DNA of 64,000 nt from CAVVSD01 sp963750895. Lineage in GTDB: Bacteria; Actinomycetota; Thermoleophilia; Solirubrobacterales; Solirubrobacteraceae. Position 1 is the stretch's first letter; every line of letters starts with the position of its first letter. The position numbers were made by a program, and so were the translations under genes. Of this stretch, positions 43,774-53,390 are shown piece by piece. Location of the stretch: the NCBI GenBank assembly GCA_963750895.1, contig CAVVSD010000003.1, positions 124,001 through 188,000 of the forward strand. The letters run 5' to 3'. Below the pieces are notes generated by a model. It did not search any database. It saw nothing but the letters and a program-made list of their open reading frames with translations, and was not told the DNA's origin.

Positions 43774-46017
43774 GTGGCCAAGACACTCGTCATCGCCGAG
43801 AAGCCCTCCGTCGGGCGCGACCTCTCCCGCGTCCTCCCCGGCCCCTGGGCCAAGCACGAGGGGTACCTCGAGGGCCCTGACCACGTGCTGACCTGGGCCG
43901 TCGGGCACCTCGTGCAGCTCGCCGAGCCCGACGAGTACGACCCCCGCTACAAGAAGTGGCGGATGGCCGACCTGCCGATCGTGCCGGACCGCTTCAAGCT
44001 CGTCGTGCGCGACGAGCGCTCCAAGAAGCAGATGTCCGTCGTCACGCAGGAGCTCAAGCGCGACGACGTCGACAAGGTCGTCAACGCCTGCGACGCCGGC
44101 CGCGAGGGCGAGCTCATCTTCGCCTACCTCTACGAGAAGGCCGGGTCGAAGAAGCCGGTGCAGCGCCTCTGGCTCTCGTCGATGACGAAGTCGGCGATGA
44201 CCTCGGCGTTCGAGAACCTCCGGCCCGCCGACGACTTCGCGTCGCTCGAGGCCGCCGCGCGCTCGCGCTCGGAGGCCGACTGGATCGTGGGCATGAACTC
44301 GACGCGCGCGGCGACCATCCGCCTGCGCTCGTCGTTCGACGGGGCCGTGTCGCTCGGCCGCGTGCAGACGCCGACGCTCGCGATCATCGCCCGCCGCGAG
44401 GAGGAGATCCGCGCGTTCGTGCCCGAGCCCTACTGGCTCGTCGACGCGACGTTCGAGGCCACGGGCGACCGCGTCTACGGCGGGCGCTACCACGCCGGTG
44501 CGCAGCCGCGGCTGAAGTCGGCCGAGGAGGCGACGGCGGTCGTCGAGGCCGTCCGTGGGCGCCAGGGCACGATCACCAAGCTCGAGAAGACGACGCGCAA
44601 GGAGCGCGCGCCGCTCCTCTACGACCTGACCTCGCTCCAGCGCGACGCGAACACCCGCTTCGGGTTCTCCGCGCGGCGCACGCTGGCCGCCGCCCAGCGC
44701 TGCTACGAGGAGCACAAGGTCCTCACGTATCCGAGGACGAGCTCGCGGTACCTGACGACCGACATGGTCGCCGAGATCAAGCCGACGGTCGAGCACGTCG
44801 CGACCAACCGCGACTACGCCGAGGGCGCGAAGTACGTCCTGGGCCTCGACCTCCTGCCGCTCTCACGCGTGGTCGACGACGCCAAGGTCGGCGACCACCA
44901 CGCGATCATCCCGACGAACTCGCCCCAGACGCTCGACAAGCTCTCCGACGACGACCGCCGGATCTACGACCTCGTCGCCCGCCGGTTCCTCGCGGTCTTC
45001 CATCCCGAGGCGGTCTTCGAGAACACGCGCGTGGAGACGACGGTCGAGGATCACATCTTCCGGACGCGCGGCCGCATCCTCGTCGTGCCCGGCTGGCGCG
45101 GCGTCTACGGCGAGCAGGCCGAGGCGGGTGGCGACGCGCGGACCGACGACGAGGACGACGAGGGCGGCCCGCAGCAGCTGCCGCGCCTCGAGCGCGACGA
45201 GACGGTCGACACGCGCACGGTCGAGTCGCTCGAGAAGGAGACCAAGCCGCCGCGGCGCTACTCCGACGCCTCGCTGCTCGGCGCCATGGAGGCCGCGGGC
45301 AAGGACCTCGACGACGAGGAGCTGCGCGAGGCCATGAAGGACTCCGGCATCGGCACGCCGGCGACCCGCGCGGCGATCATCGAGCGGCTCATCGACGTCG
45401 GCTACGTCGAGCGCGACGCCCGGGCGCTCGTGGCCACCGAGAAGGGCCTCAGCGTCATCCGGCTGCTCGGCGAGCACGCGCTGACGTCGCCCGGGCTGAC
45501 CGGCGAGTGGGAGCGGCGGCTCTCGCTCATCGAGCGCGGTGAGGACTCGCGCCCGAAGTTCATGGGCGACATCGAGAAGTTCGCCGACGCGACGGTCCAG
45601 GAGCTCGACGCCAAGCTCAAGGACGTCCGCATCCCGCGGGCCAACCTCGGCCCGTGCCCCGTGTGCGGCAACGACATCCAGGAGAACCGCAAGGGCTTCT
45701 CCTGCTGGTCGCGCGAGGACCCCGGCTGCGGCTTCGTCATCTGGAAGAACAAGGCGGGCAAGACGCTGCCGGCCGCGGTCGCGCGCGAGCTCATCGCGAC
45801 GGGTCGCACCGAGCGCCCCGTCACCGGCTTCAAGGGGCGCAGCGGGCGCTCGTTCCGCGCGCGGCTGGCGCTGCAGCAGGGCGAGGACGCCAAGTGGCGC
45901 GTCGAGTTCGACGAGCCGTGGGCCCGCGAGGGCGCCAAGCCGCCCGAGGCCGAGGCGGAGGCCGAGGAGGCCACGCCGGCCGCCGCGCCCGCCGACGGGG
46001 ACGTCCGGGCGGCGTAG
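43774..46017 (+). CDS. topB: DNA topoisomerase III (type IA)
   Basis: A 747-aa type IA topoisomerase. The TOPRIM domain has IAEKPSVG (Glu) and DAGREGELI (D-x-x-R-E-G-E). Catalytic Tyr319 is in LTYPRTSSRYL; an acidic insert lies at about 450-470. The C-terminal zinc ribbon has CPVCG and CWSREDPGC, followed by an Ala/Glu-rich tail. It relaxes or decatenates single-stranded DNA crossings. Start GTG. Topo III is not universal in actinobacteria, but codon use looks native. Confidence 0.93.
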   Translation: MAKTLVIAEKPSVGRDLSRVLPGPWAKHEGYLEGPDHVLTWAVGHLVQLAEPDEYDPRYKKWRMADLPIVPDRFKLVVRDERSKKQMSVVTQELKRDDVDKVVNACDAGREGELIFAYLYEKAGSKKPVQRLWLSSMTKSAMTSAFENLRPADDFASLEAAARSRSEADWIVGMNSTRAATIRLRSSFDGAVSLGRVQTPTLAIIARREEEIRAFVPEPYWLVDATFEATGDRVYGGRYHAGAQPRLKSAEEATAVVEAVRGRQGTITKLEKTTRKERAPLLYDLTSLQRDANTRFGFSARRTLAAAQRCYEEHKVLTYPRTSSRYLTTDMVAEIKPTVEHVATNRDYAEGAKYVLGLDLLPLSRVVDDAKVGDHHAIIPTNSPQTLDKLSDDDRRIYDLVARRFLAVFHPEAVFENTRVETTVEDHIFRTRGRILVVPGWRGVYGEQAEAGGDARTDDEDDEGGPQQLPRLERDETVDTRTVESLEKETKPPRRYSDASLLGAMEAAGKDLDDEELREAMKDSGIGTPATRAAIIERLIDVGYVERDARALVATEKGLSVIRLLGEHALTSPGLTGEWERRLSLIERGEDSRPKFMGDIEKFADATVQELDAKLKDVRIPRANLGPCPVCGNDIQENRKGFSCWSREDPGCGFVIWKNKAGKTLPAAVARELIATGRTERPVTGFKGRSGRSFRARLALQQGEDAKWRVEFDEPWAREGAKPPEAEAEAEEATPAAAPADGDVRAA

Positions 46018-46025
46018 GTGGTCTG

Positions 46026-47144
46026 ATGCCCGTCCCGGCGCAGGTGCCGCCCCTGGTGGTGCGGGCGCCGGCGGTCGTCGCGAGCGGCACGGCGATCACC
46101 GTGCGGGGGCGGTTCCTGGCGGGCGCACCGCTCGTCCTGCGCCGGCGCACGCCGAAGGCCGTCGTGCCGGTGGCGTCGACGACCGTGCGGGCCGACGGGA
46201 CGTACTCGCTGCGCTACGCGCCGACGACGCGCAGCCGCCGCTACCGGCTCGAGGTCGGCGCGGCGGACGGGCAGGTGCGGCCCGTGTCGGTGCGCGAGCG
46301 CGACGTCGTCCTGGACGCCGTGGGCGACATCAACCTGGGCGACGGCGTCGCCGACGTGATGGCCGCGCGCGGGACGCTCTACCCGTGGCGCGACGTCGCG
46401 CCGATCCTGCGGTCGGCCGACATCGCCTTCGGGAACCTCGAGTGCGCGGTGTCCACGCGCGGCACGAAGGTGCCGAAGACCTTCAACTTCCGGGGCTCGC
46501 CCGCCGCGCTGCGCGAGGTCGTGCGCTTCGCGGGGCTCGACGTGCTGAACCTCGCGAACAACCACGCCGGCGACTACGGGATGCCCGCGTTGCTCGACAC
46601 GGTGCGGGCGGTCCGGTCCTCGGGCGCGGTGCCCGTCGGGGCGGGCGCGACGCTGGACGCCGCGCGGCGCCCGCAGGTCGTGACGCGGCTCGGGTTGCGC
46701 ATCGCGTTCGTCGGGTTCTCGGACATCGGCCCGTCGTCGTTCTTCGCCGGCCCGTCGTCGCCGGGGACCTCGTTCGCGACCGTGCCCGGGATCCGCGCCG
46801 CGGTGCGTGCCGCGCGACGGCAGGCGGACATCGTCGTCGCGACGTTCCACTGGGGGATCGAGCGCGACACGGCCGAGAACGCGCGGCAGCGCGGGTTCGC
46901 GTCCGCGGCGCTCGGCGCCGGGGCCGTCGCGGTGATCGGCGCGCACCCGCACGTCCTGCAGCCGGTCCGGCGGGTCGGTGCGCGCAAGGTCGTCGCCTAC
47001 AGCCTGGGGAACTTCGTGTGGGCGGCGGGCTCCGCGGCCGCGTCGCGGACGGGGATCCTGCGCCTGCGGCTGTCGGCGCGCGGGGTGGAGGGCGTGCGGT
47101 TGCGCCCGGCGCGGATCGCCGGGACTCGCCCCACGCCGACGTAG
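46026..47144 (+). CDS. CapA-family (PGA_cap) metallophosphatase-like protein
   Basis: A 372-aa protein. An N-terminal Ig-like beta domain (about 1-95) precedes a CapA fold: DAVGDINLGD, IAFGNLECAVS, LNLANNHAGDYG, FHWGIERD, and GAHPHVLQPV with YSLGNFVW, the metal-binding His and Asp of this metallophosphoesterase-like family. CapA/PgsA members act in poly-gamma-glutamate capsule production. No ligase partners are nearby, so an alternative surface-polymer role is possible. No obvious signal peptide is seen from this ATG. Confidence 0.85.
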   Translation: MPVPAQVPPLVVRAPAVVASGTAITVRGRFLAGAPLVLRRRTPKAVVPVASTTVRADGTYSLRYAPTTRSRRYRLEVGAADGQVRPVSVRERDVVLDAVGDINLGDGVADVMAARGTLYPWRDVAPILRSADIAFGNLECAVSTRGTKVPKTFNFRGSPAALREVVRFAGLDVLNLANNHAGDYGMPALLDTVRAVRSSGAVPVGAGATLDAARRPQVVTRLGLRIAFVGFSDIGPSSFFAGPSSPGTSFATVPGIRAAVRAARRQADIVVATFHWGIERDTAENARQRGFASAALGAGAVAVIGAHPHVLQPVRRVGARKVVAYSLGNFVWAAGSAAASRTGILRLRLSARGVEGVRLRPARIAGTRPTPT

Positions 47145-47173
47145 CCGTCCGCCCGCACGGCAGACTGTGGCGG

Positions 47174-48106
47174 ATGCGTGTCCGCCGGTCGCTGGTGCTC
47201 GCCGGGCTGATCGCTGTCGCGGTGGGAGGCTGCGGCGGTGGGTCGAAGGACGCCGCGACGCCGGTCGCGTCGACGTCCGAGACGGATCTCATCGATCCCG
47301 GCACCGCGCCGATCGACAAGTCGCTGCGGCCGGCCTCGGGGACGCTGCCGCGGGTCCGGGCCGTCGGTCCCAGCCCGGCCCGCGTGAAGCTGGGGCAGGG
47401 GATCCGGTCGGGCCTCGCGTTCGACCAGGCGAGCGGGCGCGTGCTGTGGTCGCGCGACCCGCAGCGGATCCTCCCGATCGCGAGCCTGACGAAGCTCATG
47501 ACGGCGCTCCTCGTCGTCGAGAACACGAAGCCCCGCGACGTCGTGACGATCGCCCGCGAGGTCCCGAAGGTGCAGGGCTCGCGGATGGGCTACCTCAAGG
47601 CCGGTCGCTCCGTGCGCGTGGAGACGCTGCTGCACGGGCTGCTCATGAGCTCCGGCAACGACGCCGCGGTGGCGCTCGCCGATCACGTCGCCGGGTCCCA
47701 GGCGAGGTTCGTCGCGATGATGAACCAGCGCGCCCGCGACTGGGCGCTGCCGTGCACGCACTACGTCGACCCGTACGGCCTGGCGGTCCGCAACCGCTCG
47801 TGCGCGGAGGACCTCGCGCAGCTGGCCGAGCACGCGCTCGCGCAGCCGCGGATCGCGAAGATCGCCCGTCTGCGCAGCGCGAAGGTGCGGATCGGCAAGA
47901 TCGGCCGGCGGTGGCTGGCGACGACGAACCCGCTGCTGCGGACCCGCTATCCGGGGACGATCGGCCTGAAGACGGGTTTCACCGACCACGCCGGCCGGTG
48001 CCTGGTGGCGGCGGTGAAGCGCGACGGCGACGTCCGCGTCGTGGTGATGCTGCACGCGGAGGATTCCGCGGGCGCGGTGAAGACCGCGCTGGCGAAGCTC
48101 ACCTGA
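47174..48106 (+). CDS. D-alanyl-D-alanine carboxypeptidase (S11) lipoprotein
   Basis: A 310-aa protein with a signal peptide and lipobox VGGC, a linker, then an S11 penicillin-binding fold: ASLTK (active Ser), SSGND (SxN) and LKTG. It trims the terminal D-Ala of peptidoglycan pentapeptides. The C-terminal beta domain of DacA is absent, giving a compact protein. The ATG at 47174 follows CAGACT by 7 nt. The 3' end overlaps the convergent subtilisin gene by 8 bp. Confidence 0.9.
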   Translation: MRVRRSLVLAGLIAVAVGGCGGGSKDAATPVASTSETDLIDPGTAPIDKSLRPASGTLPRVRAVGPSPARVKLGQGIRSGLAFDQASGRVLWSRDPQRILPIASLTKLMTALLVVENTKPRDVVTIAREVPKVQGSRMGYLKAGRSVRVETLLHGLLMSSGNDAAVALADHVAGSQARFVAMMNQRARDWALPCTHYVDPYGLAVRNRSCAEDLAQLAEHALAQPRIAKIARLRSAKVRIGKIGRRWLATTNPLLRTRYPGTIGLKTGFTDHAGRCLVAAVKRDGDVRVVVMLHAEDSAGAVKTALAKLT

Positions 48107-49127
48107 CCGATCTCACGGAGGCCCACGCGTCGACGTAGCGGGGGAGCCCGGGGGCAGAGCCCTGCGCTGCGCGGTCCACGAGCGCGGCACGAAGCGCGGC
48201 GGCGGAGATCCCCGGGTTGATCGACGCGACGAGCGCGGCGACGCCCGCCACGTGCGGGGCCGCCAGCGAGGTCCCCCATGCGTAGGCGTAGCGACCGTCG
48301 CGCGACGTCGTCAGGATGCGATCGCCGGGGGCGGCGACGGGGACCGCGGCCGGTCCCCAGTTCGAGAACGACGCCAGCGTGCGGCCGCCGTCCGCCGCCA
48401 CCGTCGCCCCGACGCCCAGGACGTTCGGCTCGGGCAGCGACACGGGATAGCTGGGCGCCGCGTCGACGTTGCGACGCATGTTGCCCGCGGAGCACACGAC
48501 GAGGACCTCGGCAGCGCCGGCTTCCTCGATGGCGCTCCGCAGGTTCATGTCGAGCTCGTTGCTGCCGAGGCTCAGGTTGACGATGCGAGCGCCGTGTTCG
48601 ACGGCGTAGCGGATGCCCTCCGCGACCGCCGCCATGGCTCCGGTGGCGGCCTGGTCGAGCGCCTTGACCGTCATCAGCCTCGACCGGTACGCCACACCGA
48701 CGATGCCGCGTCCGTCGGCCGCCGCGGCGAGCACGCCCGCGACGAGGGTTCCGTGTCCGTTGCGGTCGGTGATGTCCTGCGGCGCGCCCTCCGTCGTGAG
48801 GTTCACCCCATGGACGTCGTCGATGTGGCCATCCCCGTCGTCGTCGATCCCGTTCCCCGCGATCTCTCCCGGGTTGACCCACAGGTTCGGTGCCAGGTCG
48901 GGATGGTCGGCGCGTGTGCCGGTGTCGATCACTGCGACCACGACTCCTGTGCCCTGCGACAGGCTCCACGCCGCCGGGATGCCGAGCGCGGCGCCGCGCG
49001 ACAGCGCCCACTGCCTCGCCTGACGGCGATCGTCGGGAAGACCCGCGGACGAGACCGGGGGCGCGAGGAGGACCAGCGCTGCGGCGAGTGCCGCAGCGAG
49101 CGCGACACGTCCGCATGCACCGAGCAC
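48099..49127 (-). CDS. Secreted subtilisin-like serine protease (S8)
   Basis: A 342-aa protein. The signal peptide is about 1-28; the catalytic triad is Asp in VIDTGT, His in NGHGTLVAG and Ser in GTSLAAPHVAG, with the oxyanion Asn in CSAGN. A calcium-site-like GNGIDDDGDG loop lies near residue 95. No long propeptide is visible, so maturation may be simple. The GTG start has GGAGG 6 nt upstream. Confidence 0.92.
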   Translation of the reverse strand: MLGACGRVALAAALAAALVLLAPPVSSAGLPDDRRQARQWALSRGAALGIPAAWSLSQGTGVVVAVIDTGTRADHPDLAPNLWVNPGEIAGNGIDDDGDGHIDDVHGVNLTTEGAPQDITDRNGHGTLVAGVLAAAADGRGIVGVAYRSRLMTVKALDQAATGAMAAVAEGIRYAVEHGARIVNLSLGSNELDMNLRSAIEEAGAAEVLVVCSAGNMRRNVDAAPSYPVSLPEPNVLGVGATVAADGGRTLASFSNWGPAAVPVAAPGDRILTTSRDGRYAYAWGTSLAAPHVAGVAALVASINPGISAAALRAALVDRAAQGSAPGLPRYVDAWASVRSVR

Positions 49128-49321
49128 GGCCGCCCTCCTGCCTTCGGGCCCTGATGGTCCTCCGCCGAATCACTCCGAGACATGGCGCGTTGCCGCTTTG
49201 TGGACGTACGCGGCGACGGCGGTGCGCAATGTGCCAGCGACGGTCGATTCCGGTCGATCGATGCTCCGGATCGTCACACCTGCGCGGTCCCGCGCAACGT
49301 GATCCGGGCGACGATCCAGGG

Positions 49322-50221
49322 GTGGAACCTCTCACGAGTCCTGACGCCTCGCGAGAGGTGCCACCCGCCGTGGTGACAGCCCAGTTCGGGGTCGTGGCCC
49401 GCGCGCAGCTGCTCGCCGCGGGCGTCGGCTCGAAGGGCATTTCACTGCGCGTGCGGGACGGGCGGCTGCACCGGCTGCACCCCGGCGTCTACGCCGTCGG
49501 GCACACGGTGTTGGTGCCGAAGGGCCGGATGCTCGCGGCCGTCCTGTCCTGCGGGCCCGCGGCCGCGCTGTCGTACACCAGCGCCACGGCGTTGCACGAG
49601 GTCCGCGAGGAGGGACCTCGCACGCACGTCAGCGTCCCCCGGTCCGGCCCGCACTCGAGGCCCGGCCTCGTCGTCCACCGGACACGCCGGCTCGACCCGG
49701 AGGACGTCACGACTATCGACGGCATCAGGGTCACCACGATCGCCCGCACCATCCTCGACCTCGCCGAGGTCTTGAACCCGAGGCAGCTCACGACGCTCAT
49801 CGACCGGGCCGAGGCGCTGAGGGTCTTCGACCTCGCGGAGCTCGAGGCGACCATCGCCCGCAATCCGGGCCGGAAGACGACGACCCTTCGAGAGGCGCTC
49901 GGCGCCGAGGCGCCGTCCGAGCGCGAGCTCCAACGCCGGTTCCTCCGGCTCTGCCGGCGGCACGGTCTTCCCGAACCGCAGCAGGAGGCGCCGATCGGCG
50001 CGTACCACGCGGACTTCTACTGGCCGGCCGCCCGGCTCGTCGTCGAGACCGACGGCCGAGCGCACCACGAGCGCCGCGCCGCCTTCGAGCGCGACCGGCA
50101 ACGCGACCTAGACCTCGCGGCCCTCGGGATCGAGACCCTCCGAGTGACCTGGCGGATGGTCACTCGACAGGAGCCGGAGCTGGCGAGAACGCTCAGGGCG
50201 AGGACGTTTGCGAGTATTTAG
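49322..50221 (+). CDS. AbiEi-type N-terminal domain with DUF559 nuclease-like C-terminus
   Basis: A 299-aa protein. The N-terminal winged-helix region (about 20-80; FGVVARAQLLAAGVGSKGIS, LHPGVYAVG) matches AbiEi-type antitoxin domains. The C-terminal DUF559 domain (about 215-299) has HADFYWPAARLVVETDG, H-E-R-R and ERDRQRDLDLAALG, with D-x-E-x-D resembling the PD-(D/E)XK/Vsr fold. No AbiEii toxin is adjacent, so a working toxin-antitoxin pair is not supported. The GTG start follows GACGAT by 6 nt. Confidence 0.8.
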   Translation: MEPLTSPDASREVPPAVVTAQFGVVARAQLLAAGVGSKGISLRVRDGRLHRLHPGVYAVGHTVLVPKGRMLAAVLSCGPAAALSYTSATALHEVREEGPRTHVSVPRSGPHSRPGLVVHRTRRLDPEDVTTIDGIRVTTIARTILDLAEVLNPRQLTTLIDRAEALRVFDLAELEATIARNPGRKTTTLREALGAEAPSERELQRRFLRLCRRHGLPEPQQEAPIGAYHADFYWPAARLVVETDGRAHHERRAAFERDRQRDLDLAALGIETLRVTWRMVTRQEPELARTLRARTFASI

Positions 50222-50247
50222 ACAGGGAAGCCTTCCCTTATCCCTGT
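50222..50247. promoter_or_regulatory. Nested inverted repeats upstream of superoxide dismutase
   Basis: Outer arms ACAGGGA/TCCCTGT and an alternative inner dyad GGGAAG-C-CTTCCC (50225-50237) lie 10-35 nt before the ribosome-binding site. The two pairings are mutually exclusive in RNA. This could be an operator or a 5' leader switch. Confidence 0.4.
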
Positions 50248-50268
50248 CCTGCCGTCAGAAGGAGCCAC

Positions 50269-50874
<606 letters not shown>

Positions 50875-50914
50875 CGGCCGACCCCGACCCGCGAGGGCGC
50901 AGGACGCGCCCCCG

Positions 50915-51586
50915 ATGATCATGGCCACGAACCGGTCACCGCTCGCAGAGCTCGCCCCGGCACGACGCACGCTGCTGATCGCGTTGCGCCGCGCCGGGGA
51001 GGCGGGCGCCGAGGAGCTCGCGGACGGCCTGCGGATCACCCCCAGCGCCGTGCGCCAGCAGCTCCGGGCGCTCGCCGCACGCGAGCTCGTCGTCCACCGC
51101 GACGTCGCCGCCGGCCCCGGCCGCCCGCGTCGTCTGTACAGCCTCGGCCCGAAGGCGCAGGGGCTGTTCCCCAGCGCGCACGGCGAGCTGGGCTCCGAGC
51201 TGCTCGCGTACATCGAGGACGAGGACCCCGCCCTGCTCGGGCGCGTCTTCGAGCGCCGTCGCAAGGCGCGCGTGCTCGACGCCCAGGGACGCCTGGCGGG
51301 CCGCGACTTCGCCGGCCGCGTCGAGGAGCTCTCGCGGATCCTGGACGAGGCGGGCTACCTCGCCGACTTCGAGCGCCGCGACGACGGCAGCTTCCGGATC
51401 ACGGAGCACAACTGCGCGATCCTCGCCGTCGCTCGCCGCCACGGGCACGCGTGCACGACGGAGCTGAGCTTCCTGCGCGAGGTCCTGCCCGGCGCGACCG
51501 TCGAGCGCGTCTCGCACATCGTCAGCGGCGGGCACGCCTGCGTCTACGTCATCGTGCCGCCGCCGCCGGCCGCGGCCGCCGCCTAG
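50915..51586 (+). CDS. SufR-like iron-sulfur HTH regulator
   Basis: A 223-aa protein. An N-terminal winged HTH (about 15-80; LADGLRITPSAVRQQLRAL) precedes a C-terminal sensing region with Cys167, Cys180 and Cys209, spaced C-x12-C-x28-C as in SufR-type [Fe-S] repressors. The usual third cysteine of cyanobacterial SufR is Ala here. It follows superoxide dismutase by 40 bp, so redox control of sod or of itself is plausible. No suf genes are nearby. Confidence 0.82.
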   Translation: MIMATNRSPLAELAPARRTLLIALRRAGEAGAEELADGLRITPSAVRQQLRALAARELVVHRDVAAGPGRPRRLYSLGPKAQGLFPSAHGELGSELLAYIEDEDPALLGRVFERRRKARVLDAQGRLAGRDFAGRVEELSRILDEAGYLADFERRDDGSFRITEHNCAILAVARRHGHACTTELSFLREVLPGATVERVSHIVSGGHACVYVIVPPPPAAAAA

Positions 51587-51591
51587 ACCCG

Positions 51592-52506
51592 TCAACCCAC
51601 CTCGACGTCCCGCGCTGCGAGCTGCTCGCGCAGCCGCAGCAGCGCGAGGTCCTTCGCCTTCGCCTCGAGCATCACGTCCAGCTCCAGGCCGGCGGCGGTG
51701 TCGACGGCGAACCGCTCGAACCCGATCGGGTCGATCATGTCCGCGTGGGCGCGCAGCGGGGGCAGGACCCGGCGTCCCTTGCGCTCCTCGACGGCGGTCC
51801 GCGGCGACGAGTAGTGGATCTTCGGCCGCACGCCCCGCGGCCACGTCCCGAGCGCCAGCTCGAGCGCCTCGCGGTCGGGGATGCGATCCGGGTCGTTGCA
51901 GTGGTGGTGCAGGATGTCCCACACGACGGGACGCCCGATCCGCGACGACACCCCCAGCACGTCGCGCAGCCCGAACGTGCGGTCGTCGTTCTCGACCACG
52001 AGCCGGGCGCGCGCGGCGTCCGAGAGCAGCTCGAAGCCGTGCAGGAACCGGTCGATCGCGGCCTCCTTGCCGCCCGCGCCGCCGCCGACGTGCAGCACGA
52101 CGACCGCGTCCGGCCCGAGCCCCATCCCGTCGAGCAGCTCGGCCTGCACCTCGAGCTCCTCGGCGGCGAGGCGCTGCACCCGCTCGTCCTCGGAGTTCAG
52201 CACCGTGTACTGGCCCGGGTGCGTCGACAGCCGGATCCCGAGCGACCGCGCCAGCGCGCCCACGGCCGCGAGCTCCTCGGCGCAGTCGGTCGGCTGGGAG
52301 CGGAACTGGGGGAGGTCGGGATGCGACGCGTACGGCGCGAGCCCCGTGACCATCCGGTACATGCGGATGTCCTGCGCGTCGCAGTAGCGCAGGATCGCCT
52401 CGAGGCGTTCGAGCGACACGCGCAGGTGCGGCTCGGACTGCCACCTGCGCGCGTCGTGGGAGGGCAGGTCCTCGCCCAGCACCTTGACCGCGAATCCGAG
52501 ACGCAT
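51592..52506 (-). CDS. uvsE: UV damage endonuclease UvsE/UVDE
   Basis: A 304-aa TIM-barrel endonuclease. Family blocks are RLGFAVKVLG at the start, RMYRMVTGLAPYASHP, LSTHPGQYTVLNS, VVLHVGG, VENDD, DILHHHCND and KIHYSSPR, containing the three-metal His/Glu/Asp set. It nicks DNA 5' of pyrimidine dimers and some other lesions. The ATG at 52506 is the only start giving this conserved N-terminus. Divergent from the DHH-like and AddBA genes. Confidence 0.93.
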   Translation of the reverse strand: MRLGFAVKVLGEDLPSHDARRWQSEPHLRVSLERLEAILRYCDAQDIRMYRMVTGLAPYASHPDLPQFRSQPTDCAEELAAVGALARSLGIRLSTHPGQYTVLNSEDERVQRLAAEELEVQAELLDGMGLGPDAVVVLHVGGGAGGKEAAIDRFLHGFELLSDAARARLVVENDDRTFGLRDVLGVSSRIGRPVVWDILHHHCNDPDRIPDREALELALGTWPRGVRPKIHYSSPRTAVEERKGRRVLPPLRAHADMIDPIGFERFAVDTAAGLELDVMLEAKAKDLALLRLREQLAARDVEVG

Positions 52507-52569
52507 GACCGGCGCGGCTACCCGCGATCCGGCGCGTGCAGGCGCCCGGTTGTGGGCACCACTCGATCG

Positions 52570-53358
52570 GTGCGGGCCGACGTCGACGCAGAGCTCCATC
52601 TCGCGCGTGCCCGCATGGCGCTGCGCAACGCCGCGGCCGTCGTGGTGCATCCGGGTGCCGACGGGCTGGCCGCGGGCGCGATCGCGCTCGCCGCCCGCGG
52701 CGAGCGCGCCGCCGCCGCGACGATCCCCGAGGCCGATCCGTTCGACCCGGCGACCCCGCTGCCCGACGGGCCGCTCGCGATCCTCGACTGGGGCATCCGG
52801 GCGCTCGCGCGGCCCGCGCTGCTCGTCGACCACGCCATGCCGGAGGTCGCGCCGCGCGACGACCAGGTCTTCCTCTCCGGCTACGGCGAGATCCCGGTGA
52901 TCCCCACGTCGGTCCTCATGCGCCGGGTCGAGCGCGAGGCCCCGCTGTGGCTCGCGGAGATCGGGATCGCGAAGGAGATCGGCGCGGAGCACGTCTCCGC
53001 CGACGTCCGCCAGCTCGCCGCGCTCGTCGACGCGCCGCGGCGGGTGCCGGGCGGGCCGCTGGCGACCGCCCTCGAGCTCCTCACGCGCCACGCCGAGGTC
53101 GTCGAGACGCTCGCCGACCCTCGCGTCGCCGAGCTCGACGACGCGCGCCGCGCCTGGAAGGCCGAGCTCGAGCGCGTGCTCCGCGCCGAGCCCGAGCAGC
53201 TCGGCGACGGCGCGATCCTGCGCTTCGAGAGCGAGTACGTGCTCGAGGACGTCGTCGCCCGCTCCTGGGCGCTGCGCCTGCCCGCCCGGCGGGTCGTCGC
53301 GGTCCGCAACGGCAGGCACGTCGCCGGCGACGCGGGGGTCCTGCGCGGAGAGTCGTAA
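52570..53358 (+). CDS. DHH-like phosphoesterase-type protein (tentative)
   Basis: About 262 aa. VVVHPGADGLAAGAIAL resembles DHH motif I, LAILDWG motif II, and LLVDHAMPE motif III (DHH reduced to DHA). A helical middle and a C-terminal strand-rich part follow. It may be a degenerate RecJ/NrnA relative. The GTG start at 52570 is uncertain; GTG 52552 and ATG 52615 are alternatives. It lies between uvsE and addB, suggesting a DNA-repair role by context only. Confidence 0.5.
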   Translation: MRADVDAELHLARARMALRNAAAVVVHPGADGLAAGAIALAARGERAAAATIPEADPFDPATPLPDGPLAILDWGIRALARPALLVDHAMPEVAPRDDQVFLSGYGEIPVIPTSVLMRRVEREAPLWLAEIGIAKEIGAEHVSADVRQLAALVDAPRRVPGGPLATALELLTRHAEVVETLADPRVAELDDARRAWKAELERVLRAEPEQLGDGAILRFESEYVLEDVVARSWALRLPARRVVAVRNGRHVAGDAGVLRGES

Positions 53359-53390
53359 CACCGACCGGCGCGTGCGCGACCCTGGTGGAC

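Noticed and set aside
49322..50221. Type IV toxin-antitoxin (AbiE) system
   Set aside because: Only an AbiEi-like N-terminal domain is present; no AbiEii nucleotidyltransferase lies next to it.
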